Shown piece by piece: positions 1 to 5,732 of a DNA stretch of 6,857 bases. The translations under genes and the position numbers were made by a program. The notes beneath the pieces are model-generated. The model was not told where the DNA came from, did no database searches, and was given only the letters and a program-made list of their open reading frames with translations. Origin of the DNA: Actinotalea sp. (lineage in GTDB: Bacteria; Actinomycetota; Actinomycetes; Actinomycetales; Cellulomonadaceae); assembly GCA_014360395.1 (NCBI GenBank), contig JACIXM010000145.1:1-6857 (forward strand), read 5' to 3'. How positions within the stretch are numbered: the stretch's first letter is position 1; the number at the start of each line of letters is the position of its first letter.

Positions 1-101
1 GCCTCGTGCGCGACGGCCCGGGGCGTCCGCGCCCGCACGAGACGCTCGGGGTCCCGGTGGACCCCGAGCTTCTCGACGAGCTGGGTGGCGGGCTCGGTCA
101 T
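1..101 (-). CDS. rnc: Ribonuclease III, N-terminal fragment (cut by left edge)
   Basis: RNase III cuts double-stranded RNA in the cytoplasm, notably the rRNA precursor. Only the first 33 codons and part of codon 34 are present, so the catalytic signature and the dsRNA-binding domain lie outside. The start is the ATG at 101..99, 34 nt after the rpmF stop, with no clear Shine-Dalgarno; no in-frame GTG lies just upstream. Residues 7-22 (QLVEKLGV...DPE.LV) match the start of actinobacterial RNase III. The next motif, which from family knowledge should resemble ALTHRSFAHE, reads ARTPRAVAHE here. Identity therefore rests on the flanking residues and on the standard DUF177-rpmF-rnc order. The odd residues may be real divergence or base-call errors (see findings). 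Confidence 0.8.
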   Translation of the reverse strand, partial: MTEPATQLVEKLGVHRDPERLVRARTPRAVAHE

Positions 102-135
102 GGACGTCGACCGGTCACCGGCAGGGAGCAGCGGC

Positions 136-333
136 TCAGCGCGCCTCGTGCTCGCTCCGCAGCGCCTCGGCGTACTGCCGGCCGTTGTACGCACCGCAGG
201 ACGGGCACGCGACGTGCGGCATGGTCGCCGCCTTGCAGCGCGGGCAGGTGGTGAGCGTCGTGGCAGTGGCCTTCCACTGCGACCGACGCGCACGGGTGTT
301 GCTGCGCGACATCTTGCGCTTCGGAACAGCCAC
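136..333 (-). CDS. rpmF: 50S ribosomal protein L32, zinc-ribbon form
   Basis: Small structural protein of the large ribosomal subunit. The 65-residue product has the L32 signature [16 protein letters not shown] at residues 2-17. It has two CxxC pairs (Cys30/Cys33 and Cys43/Cys46) that make a zinc ribbon, so this is the zinc-binding (C+) form. The start is GTG at 333..331, fixed by the family's (M)AVPKRK beginning. A purine-rich Shine-Dalgarno (AAAGAGAG) lies in the last codons of the DUF177 gene, whose stop is only 2 nt upstream, so the two are probably co-transcribed and translationally coupled. The frame stays open upstream of the GTG, but that part has no L32 similarity. Length is normal for the family. 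Confidence 0.97.
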   Translation of the reverse strand: MAVPKRKMSRSNTRARRSQWKATATTLTTCPRCKAATMPHVACPSCGAYNGRQYAEALRSEHEAR

Positions 334-335
334 GA

Positions 336-959
336 TCAGCTCTCTTTCGGTTCGTCGAACAAGGTCTTCATGCGCTCGAGCTCGGCCCACCGGGGGTCCA
401 GCACCTCGTGCGCGTGGTCGGCGTTCTCCGGGTCCGCCAGCCGCGCCCCGCACTGCGGGCACAGGCCCGGGCAGTCCGCGGAGCAGACAGGACGGAACGG
501 TAGCGCAGGCACCACCGTGTCCCGGACCGCGGGCTCGATGTCGAGCAGGTCGCCCTCGAGCTCGCGGACGTCGTCCTCGTCCTCCCCGGTCTCGGCCGCG
601 ACGCGGGCACGGTCGGGGTAGTAGTAGAGCTCCTGGAGGTCGACGTCGACGTCGGCCGACGTCTCCTCCAGGCAGCGCACGCACTCCCCGACGGCCCGGC
701 CCCGGACGGTCCCGGAGACGAGGATCCCCTCCATGACGGACTCGAGCCTCAGGTCGAGGTCGAGGTCGTCACCGGCGGGGATGCCGATCACGGCGGTACC
801 GAGGTCCTCGGGCGCAGGGACCGTCGTCCGGAGCGTTCGCATCGTCCCCGGGCGCCGCGCGAGCTCGTGGGTGTCGAGCACGAACGGGGAACGGGGGTCG
901 GCGGTGATGGGGCGCTCCACAGCGTCGGTCCTGGGTCGAGGGATCTCGGTCCACGCCAT
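336..959 (-). CDS. DUF177/YceD-family protein (23S rRNA accumulation/maturation)
   Basis: A 207-residue member of the DUF177 (YceD) family. From family knowledge this family accompanies rpmF in most bacteria and is implicated in 23S rRNA processing or accumulation; the biochemical role is not visible here. Seen in the sequence: [10 protein letters not shown] at 24-33, [14 protein letters not shown] at 70-83, GECVRCLEE at 91-99, an acidic stretch at about 124-141, and [13 protein letters not shown] at 159-171. The last gives four closely spaced cysteines (159, 163, 167, 170) that look metal-binding. The C-terminus has [11 protein letters not shown]. The ATG at 959 lies only about 15 nt past the predicted transcription start and has no Shine-Dalgarno. 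An in-frame GTG at 920..918 has AGGA 8-9 nt upstream and gives 194 residues, closer to relatives I recall; it may be the true start. First gene of the unit with rpmF and rnc. Confidence 0.93.
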   Translation of the reverse strand: MAWTEIPRPRTDAVERPITADPRSPFVLDTHELARRPGTMRTLRTTVPAPEDLGTAVIGIPAGDDLDLDLRLESVMEGILVSGTVRGRAVGECVRCLEETSADVDVDLQELYYYPDRARVAAETGEDEDDVRELEGDLLDIEPAVRDTVVPALPFRPVCSADCPGLCPQCGARLADPENADHAHEVLDPRWAELERMKTLFDEPKES

Positions 960-980
960 GAGCGGCAGGACCAGCGGTCG

Positions 981-1009
981 ATCCTACGGCATGGGAGCAG
1001 GCCACCCAA
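981..1009 (-). promoter_or_regulatory. Predicted housekeeping-sigma promoter of the DUF177-rpmF-rnc unit
   Basis: On the minus strand, TTGGGT (1009..1004) and TAGGAT (986..981) are separated by exactly 17 bp. The -10 fits the actinobacterial TANNNT pattern and the -35 keeps the TTG core. The expected start of transcription is near 974, about 15 nt before the annotated ATG at 959. It sits in the only real gap (92 bp) of the minus-strand gene run, which supports a separate transcript for the ribosomal-protein unit, although read-through from sepIVA is possible. Confidence 0.6.
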
Positions 1010-1030
1010 ATGTGCGGCCGCTCACGCCGC

Positions 1031-1047
1031 GGGCCGCGGACCGGCCC
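1031..1047 (-). terminator. Weak hairpin downstream of sepIVA
   Basis: GGGCC and GGCCC arms (5 bp) flank a 7-nt loop just past the sepIVA stop and before the next promoter. There is no T-tract. The position would suit partial termination of the recG-sepIVA transcript, but short GC stems like this are common by chance in such GC-rich DNA. Confidence 0.2.
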
Positions 1048-1051
1048 ACCG

Positions 1052-1582
1052 TCACGCGTCGCGCGCGCCCGGGTCGAGCTCGAGCCGCCCGGCGAGCTTC
1101 GCCCGGCCCGCCTGGACCTGGGCGAGGACCTTGCCGAGGTCGATCTCGAAGTCCGCGAGCCGGCGGTCGCAGTAGTCGTCCGCGTCCCGGCGCAGCCCGG
1201 CGGCCGTCCGCTCCGCCTCGGCGACGATCTCCTCCGCCCGCCGCTGCGCGGCGCGCACCACCTCCTGCTCCCCGACCAGCTCCTCGGCCCGTTCGCGTGC
1301 GGCCTGGACGACCTCCTCGGCCTCGCGCCGGCCGTCGGCGAGCACGGTGTCGGCGTCGGCGAGGACCTCGTCCGCGCGCGCCAGCTGCGCCGGGAGGATC
1401 GCACGCGCGGACTCCAGCAGGTCGAGCAGCTCCGCCCGGTTGACGAGCACGGAGGACGACATGGGCATGGCGCGCGCCTGGCTCACGGCGTGCTCCAGGG
1501 CGTCGAGCACCCCGGTGAGCCCCTCGGGCCGCCGACGCTCGTCGTCGCCGGGGTGTCCCTGCTCCGGTCCGCTGTCCGTCAT
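1052..1582 (-). CDS. sepIVA: SepIVA-like DivIVA-family coiled-coil protein
   Basis: A 176-residue protein resembling the mycobacterial septum factor SepIVA (Rv2927c/MSMEG_2416), which acts at the inner face of the membrane in division and cell-envelope growth. A polar N-terminus (1-20) precedes [20 protein letters not shown] (22-41) and a short conserved helix region ([20 protein letters not shown], 45-64). A long Ala/Glu/Arg-rich coiled coil spans about 66-165, with runs such as [18 protein letters not shown]. There is no signal peptide or transmembrane segment. Its ATG overlaps the coaD stop as ATGA, and a perfect AGGAGG lies 8 nt upstream, which fixes the start. Synteny also fits: in Mycobacterium tuberculosis sepIVA likewise neighbours the DUF177 gene and rnc. 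Shorter than the mycobacterial protein (about 245 residues), mainly in the coiled coil. The mycobacterial function is inferred to carry over. Confidence 0.85.
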   Translation of the reverse strand: MTDSGPEQGHPGDDERRRPEGLTGVLDALEHAVSQARAMPMSSSVLVNRAELLDLLESARAILPAQLARADEVLADADTVLADGRREAEEVVQAARERAEELVGEQEVVRAAQRRAEEIVAEAERTAAGLRRDADDYCDRRLADFEIDLGKVLAQVQAGRAKLAGRLELDPGARDA

Positions 1583-2187
1583 CGCGCCGTCCTCCTGTCC
1601 GCGTCGGTGGGGGCTGCGGCGCCGGCCGCGCCCAGGTGACCCAGATCGGCCAGCCGGGCCAGCACCGCGCCGCTGACGCCGGCCGGGACGAGGTCGTCGA
1701 TCCGGCCGCCGTGCCGGGCGACGTCCTTGACCAGGGACGACGCGATGTGCACCACGGAGCGGTCGGCGGGCAGGAAGACGGTCTCGATGCCGGTGAGGTG
1801 ACGGTTCATCAGCGCCATGGGCAGCTCCGCGTCGTAGTCCGCGCCACCGCGCAGACCCTTGACGAGCGCCGTCGCGCCGACGTCTCGGCAGAAGTCCACG
1901 AGCAGGCCGGGGACGACCTCGACCCGGACGTTGGGCAGACCGGCCACGGCCGCGCGGGCGAGCTCGACGCGGGTCGGCGCGTCCAGCAGCGCGGCCTTGG
2001 CGGAGTTCGTGGCCACACCGACCACGACGGTGCCGAAGAGCCGCGCGGCCCGGCCGATGACGTCGAGGTGCCCGAGCGTCACCGGGTCGTAGGAGCCGGG
2101 GCAGACGGCCACCCCTGCGCCCGGCCCACCCGCGTCGGGGCGCGGTGGTCGGGCCACCCGGTCGTGCCCGAGGGCGTCGCTGCTCAC
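1579..2187 (-). CDS. coaD: Phosphopantetheine adenylyltransferase
   Basis: CoaD joins ATP and 4'-phosphopantetheine to give dephospho-CoA, the fourth step of coenzyme A synthesis, in the cytoplasm. The chosen GTG (2187..2185) overlaps the rsmD stop as GTGA and gives 202 residues. The core starts at [15 protein letters not shown] (26-40), with the nucleotidyltransferase T-x-G-H motif at 37-40. It continues with NSAKAAL (61-67), [14 protein letters not shown] (108-121), MNRHLTG (127-133), ETVFLPADR (135-143) and [14 protein letters not shown] (148-161). The family is usually about 160 residues. The extra length is a polar N-terminal tail of about 25 residues and an Ala-rich C-terminal tail. A GTG at 2112..2110, directly at VAVCPG, is a possible alternative start with no extension. 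No strong Shine-Dalgarno precedes either GTG; coupling to rsmD favours the longer form. Confidence 0.95.
   Translation of the reverse strand: MSSDALGHDRVARPPRPDAGGPGAGVAVCPGSYDPVTLGHLDVIGRAARLFGTVVVGVATNSAKAALLDAPTRVELARAAVAGLPNVRVEVVPGLLVDFCRDVGATALVKGLRGGADYDAELPMALMNRHLTGIETVFLPADRSVVHIASSLVKDVARHGGRIDDLVPAGVSGAVLARLADLGHLGAAGAAAPTDADRRTAR
1591..1596 (-). promoter_or_regulatory. Shine-Dalgarno of sepIVA
   Basis: AGGAGG on the minus strand, 8 nt before the ATG at 1582 and inside the end of coaD. One of the strongest ribosome-binding sites in the run. It suggests that sepIVA is translated efficiently on its own as well as by coupling through the ATGA overlap. Confidence 0.8.
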
Positions 2188-2792
2188 GCCGTCACTGTAG
2201 GCCCGTCCGCGGCCGCGGGCGGGGTGGCGGTCGCCGCCGTGTCCGCCGCGGCGGCGAACCACAGCACGGTCTCGCCGTACCGCCGGTCGGTCGAGCGCAC
2301 CAGCCCCGGCGGCCAGGTCGGCGCGGGGGTGCGGGCGTCGCGCTCGACGACGACGGCGGCGTCCGGCGCCAGGTGGGGCACGAGGGCGGCGAGCGCCTCC
2401 GCCAGGTCGTCCTCGGGCAGGTCGTACGGCGGGTCGAGGAACGCCAGGTCGACGCCCCGGCCGGTGGGCGGGCGACGCAGGTGGGTCATCACCTTCTCGG
2501 CCACGACGTGCACGCCCGCCAGACCCAGGGTCGCGGCGTTCTGCCGGCAGACCTGCGCCGCCGCGCGGGCCGACTCCACGAGGACCACCTCCGCAGCCCC
2601 CCGGCTCGCGGCCTCCAGGCCGAGGGCACCGGAGCCGGCGTAGAGGTCCAGCACGCGCGCCCCGTCGAGCACCCCGGCGTGCTCGAGCCGGGAGAAGAGC
2701 GCCTCCCGTACGCGGTCGCTCGTGGGCCGGGTCCCCCGCGCGGGTACCCGCAGGGTCCTGCCGCCGGCGGTCCCGGCCACGATCCTCGTCAC
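2184..2792 (-). CDS. rsmD: 16S rRNA (guanine966-N2)-methyltransferase
   Basis: RsmD transfers a methyl group from S-adenosylmethionine to the N2 of G966 in 16S rRNA during 30S assembly. The 202-residue protein begins [16 protein letters not shown] (2-17), then [16 protein letters not shown] (21-36), the family's N-terminal signature. The SAM-binding motif I is [15 protein letters not shown] (47-61), motif IV is the catalytic DPPY (120-123), and the C-terminus carries [10 protein letters not shown] (170-179). An Ala/Thr/Pro-rich tail (180-202) goes beyond the usual end. The start is GTG at 2792, which gives the family's normal N-terminus; it lies 22 nt after the recG stop without a clear Shine-Dalgarno. 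The stop overlaps the coaD GTG. The recG-rsmD-coaD order is common in actinobacteria. Confidence 0.96.
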   Translation of the reverse strand: MTRIVAGTAGGRTLRVPARGTRPTSDRVREALFSRLEHAGVLDGARVLDLYAGSGALGLEAASRGAAEVVLVESARAAAQVCRQNAATLGLAGVHVVAEKVMTHLRRPPTGRGVDLAFLDPPYDLPEDDLAEALAALVPHLAPDAAVVVERDARTPAPTWPPGLVRSTDRRYGETVLWFAAAADTAATATPPAAADGPTVTA

Positions 2793-2814
2793 CGGGTCAG
2801 GTTAACGACGGCCG

Positions 2815-5163
2815 TCAGCTGCGTTCGAGGAACTCCTCGCGGTCGGGGCCCAGCCACCGGTCGATGGCCCGACGCAGCGCCGGCCACCGCGCGAGGGACG
2901 GGTCGGCCTCGACGAGCTCGAGCGCGTCCTGCCGGGCGGTCGCGATGAGGTCGGCGTCCTCCAGCACCCGCAGGAGCCGCAGCGAGCTGCCGCGACCCGA
3001 CTGCGACGCCCCGAGGACGTCCCCCTCGCGGCGCAGACGCAGGTCCGCGTCCGCGAGCCGGAACCCGTCGGTCGTCGAGGCGAGAACCTCCGTCCGCGCC
3101 GCCGCCGCGGTGCCCGGGGCGGCGGACGACACGAGCAGGCACAGCCCGGGGTCGCTCCCGCGCCCGACCCGGCCCCGCAGCTGGTGGAGCTGGGACAGCC
3201 CGAACCGGTCCGCGTCCATGACGACCATGACGGTCGCCTCCGGCACGTCCACGCCGACCTCGACGACGGTCGTGGAGACGAGGACGGGCACCTCGCCGCC
3301 GGCGAACCGGGCCATCGTGTCGTCCTTCTCGGCGGCCCCGAGGCGGCCGTGCAGGATGCCGATCGGGACGCCGGCCAGCGCCGGGTGCCCGCGCAGCTCC
3401 TGCGCGACGTCGAGCACCGCCCGCAACGGCCGTGGCTCGTCCGGCGGTGGCACGAAACCCTCCGCGGTCATGAGACGGAGGAACTCGCGGTCGGTCGCGG
3501 TCGGGTCGGCGCTCGCCGGCGTGCGGGACTCCTCCCAGCGGAGCCCCGCGACGTCCGTGACGAGGTCGGCGGCGTCCGTGCCCTCGTCCCCCGCGTCGTC
3601 GTCGGCGCTGATCCGGGGGCACACCACGTACACCCGGTGACCGGCGTCGACCTCCTCGCGCACGCGCCGCCACGTGCGTTCCAGCCAGGCGTGGTTGTCC
3701 GCCGGGACGACGTGCGTGGTGACGCCCGGGCGGCCGGCAGGGACCTCCGTGAGGGTGGAGGTCTCGAGGTCCCCGAACACGGTCATGGCCACGGTGCGCG
3801 GGATCGGCGTGGCCGTCATGACGAGCAGGTGGGGCGTCGGCCCGTCGGCGCGGGTGCGCAGCGCGTCGCGCTGCTCGACCCCGAACCGGTGCTGCTCGTC
3901 GACCACCACGAGTCCCAGGTCGGCGAACTGCACCTTCGGGCCGAGCAGCGCGTGCGTGCCGACGACGATCCCGGCCCGCCCGGATGCGACGTCCAGCAGC
4001 GCCTCGCGCCGTGCGGCGGCGCCGAGGGACCCGGTGAGCAGCGTGACGCGCGTCGCCGCGTCGGCCGCGCCGAGGAGCCCGTCCTCCGCGAGCGGACCGA
4101 GCAGCGAACGCAGCGTGCGCGTGTGCTGGGCGGCCAGCACCTCCGTCGGTGCCAGCAGCGCCGCCTGCCCACCGGAGTCGACGACCTGGAGCATGGCCCG
4201 CAGGGCCACGAGCGTCTTGCCGGACCCGACCTCGCCCTGCAGGAGGCGCTGCATCGGCCGGGGCTGGGCGAGGTCCCGGGCGATCGCCTCGCCCACCTCG
4301 GCCTGACCCGCGGTCAGCGTGAACGGCAGCCGGAGGTCGAAGGCCGCGAGGAGTCCGGACGCCGCGTCGGGGGCACCGGGACGGGCGACCGCCTCCTGCT
4401 GCGCGACCGCGCGGCGCCGTCGGGCGAGCGCGGCCTGGAGCACGAAGGCCTCCTCGTACCGCATCCGGTCCCGGCCACGGTGGTACTGCCCCTCGTCGGC
4501 CGGGTCGTGCAGCTCCCGCAGCGTGCTGTACCGGTCGGCGAGACCGCGGGCCGCGCGGAGCTCCTGCGGGACCGGGTCCAGGACGTCCTCGGGGCGCACC
4601 GCGCCGAGGACGGTCGCGACGGCCTTGCGGACCCGCCACGTCGGCAGCGCCGAGGAGGCCGGGTAGAACGGCATCGGTCGGCTCGACCGGTCCAGCGCGG
4701 CCGCCTCGTCGTCCACGTCGACGCCGATGACCTGGTAGTCCGGGTGCGTCAGCTCGTAGGCGCCGCGGTACGCCCGGACGCGGCCTCCGAAGACCCCGAC
4801 GCGCCCGACGGCGAGGCGCCGCTGGTGGTGCTCGAGCACTTTCGTGGTCCGCGCGAAGAAGGCGAGCAGCATCTCCCGGACGCCGTCCGTGATGGTCACG
4901 TGGAGCAGGGCGGTGCCGCGCTGGGTCCGCCGCAGCGAGACGCCGGCGACCCGCGCCATGACGGTCACGTCCTCGCCGACGGTGAGGGACCGCATGTCGG
5001 TGAGCTCCCCGGGGACCACGTACCGCCGCGGCAGGTGCAGCAGCGCGTCCTCGACGGTCCGGACCCCGAGCTTCTCCAGCTCCTTCGCCGTCCGGTCGCC
5101 GACGAGTCGCCGGACCGGGCGGTCCAGCAGCGGGACGGCGTCCCCCTCGGCAGCGACCGCCAT
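2815..5163 (-). CDS. recG: ATP-dependent DNA helicase RecG
   Basis: RecG is a double-stranded DNA translocase that remodels stalled replication forks and branch-migrates Holliday junctions and R-loops. The 782-residue product has the expected order. An N-terminal wedge/OB region (about 55-145) includes LTHPDYQ (138-144). Helicase domain 1 has Walker A GEVGSGKT (310-317), APTEVLAAQH (338-347), DEQHRFG (422-428) and TATPIPRT (450-457). Helicase domain 2 has HGRL (605-608), VVEVGVDVP (633-641) and QLRGRVGRG (661-669). The TRG translocation segment spans about 699-723 (DGFRLADADLRLR...GDVLGASQSG). The end EEFLERS is typical. An acidic, proline-containing insert of about 58 residues (521-578) follows VYVVCPRIS; similar inserts are known in actinobacterial RecG. 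The ATG at 5163 is chosen for its GGAGGT site; a GTG 31 codons upstream adds low-complexity sequence. First gene of the run to sepIVA. Confidence 0.97.
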   Translation of the reverse strand: MAVAAEGDAVPLLDRPVRRLVGDRTAKELEKLGVRTVEDALLHLPRRYVVPGELTDMRSLTVGEDVTVMARVAGVSLRRTQRGTALLHVTITDGVREMLLAFFARTTKVLEHHQRRLAVGRVGVFGGRVRAYRGAYELTHPDYQVIGVDVDDEAAALDRSSRPMPFYPASSALPTWRVRKAVATVLGAVRPEDVLDPVPQELRAARGLADRYSTLRELHDPADEGQYHRGRDRMRYEEAFVLQAALARRRRAVAQQEAVARPGAPDAASGLLAAFDLRLPFTLTAGQAEVGEAIARDLAQPRPMQRLLQGEVGSGKTLVALRAMLQVVDSGGQAALLAPTEVLAAQHTRTLRSLLGPLAEDGLLGAADAATRVTLLTGSLGAAARREALLDVASGRAGIVVGTHALLGPKVQFADLGLVVVDEQHRFGVEQRDALRTRADGPTPHLLVMTATPIPRTVAMTVFGDLETSTLTEVPAGRPGVTTHVVPADNHAWLERTWRRVREEVDAGHRVYVVCPRISADDDAGDEGTDAADLVTDVAGLRWEESRTPASADPTATDREFLRLMTAEGFVPPPDEPRPLRAVLDVAQELRGHPALAGVPIGILHGRLGAAEKDDTMARFAGGEVPVLVSTTVVEVGVDVPEATVMVVMDADRFGLSQLHQLRGRVGRGSDPGLCLLVSSAAPGTAAAARTEVLASTTDGFRLADADLRLRREGDVLGASQSGRGSSLRLLRVLEDADLIATARQDALELVEADPSLARWPALRRAIDRWLGPDREEFLERS

Positions 5164-5169
5164 CCACCC

Positions 5170-5175
5170 ACCTCC
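5170..5175 (-). promoter_or_regulatory. Shine-Dalgarno that fixes the recG start
   Basis: GGAGGT on the minus strand, 6 nt before the ATG at 5163. It decides between this ATG and the upstream in-frame GTG at 5256, which has no comparable site and would add a Gly/Pro/Arg-rich extension unlike known RecG. Confidence 0.85.
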
Positions 5176-5211
5176 AGCTCTCGACCGGGCGACCCCGGGG
5201 CCGCCGGGCCC

Positions 5212-5241
5212 ATCATGACCGGGGGCACCGACACGTGTCGG
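5212..5241 (-). promoter_or_regulatory. Possible recG promoter
   Basis: On the minus strand CCGACA (5241..5236) and CATGAT (5217..5212) are 18 bp apart, each with four of six matches to TTGACA/TATAAT. Transcription would start near 5205 and give a leader of about 40 nt that includes the GGAGGT site. The match is moderate. The -35 element would lie inside the palindrome at 5228-5241. Confidence 0.35.
5228..5241. promoter_or_regulatory. 14-bp perfect palindrome between recG and rpmB
   Basis: CCGACACGTGTCGG is its own reverse complement and has a CACGTG core. It lies between the divergent genes, 19 bp upstream of the rpmB -35 and over the possible recG -35. A dimeric regulator could bind here and affect both directions. 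No regulator is identified, and perfect palindromes of this size do occur by chance in GC-rich DNA, so function is inferred from position only. Confidence 0.4.
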
Positions 5242-5260
5242 CACGCGTCCCGGCACCCGT

Positions 5261-5289
5261 TTGGGGCACCACCGGCGATCGGCTACCCT
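5261..5289 (+). promoter_or_regulatory. Predicted housekeeping-sigma promoter of rpmB
   Basis: TTGGGG (5261-5266) and TACCCT (5284-5289) are separated by exactly 17 bp. The -10 fits TANNNT and the -35 keeps TTG. Transcription should start near 5296, leaving a leader of about 140 nt before the rpmB GTG. The design closely matches the promoter of the DUF177-rpmF unit (TTGGGT, 17 bp, TAGGAT). Confidence 0.6.
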
Positions 5290-5297
5290 AGCGAGGT

Positions 5298-5337
5298 TGC
5301 CCGGTCACGCCCGGGCACGTCGGCGCCCTCCGCCGAC
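5298..5337 (+). promoter_or_regulatory. Two adjacent perfect hairpins at the start of the rpmB leader
   Basis: Hairpin 1 has arms TGCCCGG (5298-5304) and CCGGGCA (5311-5317) with a 6-nt loop. Hairpin 2 has arms GTCGGCG (5319-5325) and CGCCGAC (5331-5337) with a 5-nt loop. One base separates them, and they begin about 2 nt after the predicted transcription start. A further GCGGC/GCCGC stem follows at 5342-5354. There is no T-tract after them, so they do not look like a terminator. They could stabilise the 5' end of the transcript or bind a regulator such as a ribosomal protein; this is inference only. Confidence 0.4.
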
Positions 5338-5428
5338 CACCGCGGCCCGGCCGCTGGGTCACGGACGGGCGCCGCCCACCGAACACGCTGAGCCGCCCTC
5401 CGCGGAGCGCGCGGCATGCACGACGATC

Positions 5429-5433
5429 AGGAG
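5429..5433 (+). promoter_or_regulatory. Shine-Dalgarno that fixes the rpmB start
   Basis: AGGAG lies 6 nt before the GTG at 5440. It selects this GTG over the in-frame ATG at 5416, which would add eight residues not found in L28. Confidence 0.85.
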
Positions 5434-5439
5434 AAGAAC

Positions 5440-5631
5440 GTGGCTGCCAACTGCGACGTCTGCGGCAAGGGCCCGGGCTTCGGGCACAGCATCTCGCACT
5501 CCCACCGCCGCACGAAGCGTCGCTGGAACCCGAACATCCAGCGGGTCCGCGCCGTCGTCGCGGGAGCGCCCAAGCGCGTCCAGGTGTGCACCTCCTGCCT
5601 CAAGGCCGGCAAGGTCCAGCGCACCGCCTGA
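5440..5631 (+). CDS. rpmB: 50S ribosomal protein L28, zinc-ribbon form
   Basis: Small structural protein of the large ribosomal subunit. The 63-residue product starts (M)[16 protein letters not shown], continues with [20 protein letters not shown] (21-40) and ends [14 protein letters not shown]. Cys5/Cys8 and Cys50/Cys53 form two CxxC pairs, so this is the zinc-binding (C+) form. The start is GTG with AGGAG 6 nt upstream; length and N-terminus match actinobacterial L28. It is transcribed away from recG, from its own predicted promoter at 5261-5289 with a hairpin-rich leader. In actinobacteria rpmB typically lies in the thiL-recG neighbourhood, as here. The GNAT gene 101 nt downstream runs the same way and may share the transcript. 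Confidence 0.97.
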   Translation: MAANCDVCGKGPGFGHSISHSHRRTKRRWNPNIQRVRAVVAGAPKRVQVCTSCLKAGKVQRTA

Positions 5632-5646
5632 GCGTCCGCGCGACGC
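5632..5646 (+). terminator. Short hairpin directly after the rpmB stop
   Basis: GCGTC and GACGC arms (5 bp) flank a 5-nt loop, starting at the base after the rpmB TGA. There is no T-tract. It could weaken read-through into the GNAT gene, but the stem is short and may be chance. Confidence 0.2.
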
Positions 5647-5732
5647 ACAGCGCACGGGCTCCCTCGCCAAGAAACGACAAAGACCGAGGCAAGGACTGGA
5701 TCGGCGGGCCGCGGCCTGGCAAGGTTACGTCC

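Noticed and set aside
1013..1040. GCGGCCGC and neighbouring GC palindromes upstream of the DUF177 promoter
   Set aside because: These are simple GC-rich self-complementary words with no repeat spacing or conserved core; not supported as a site.
1636..2643. A 335-codon plus-strand frame opposite coaD and rsmD
   Set aside because: No domain similarity and typical shadow composition; CoaD and RsmD motifs are clear on the other strand.
2789..5167. A 792-codon frame on the minus strand overlapping recG in another frame
   Set aside because: Arg/Gly/Pro/Ala-rich product without motifs; a codon-bias shadow of recG.
3184..5391. A 735-codon open frame on the plus strand, opposite recG
   Set aside because: Its product is low-complexity Arg/Gly/Pro/Asp-rich sequence with no recognisable domain. 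Long antisense frames are expected opposite GC-rich genes, and the minus-strand frame has every RecG motif.
5703..5720. GGCCGCGGCC palindrome upstream of the GNAT gene
   Set aside because: Short GC-only palindromes are frequent in this composition, and nothing else around it suggests an operator.
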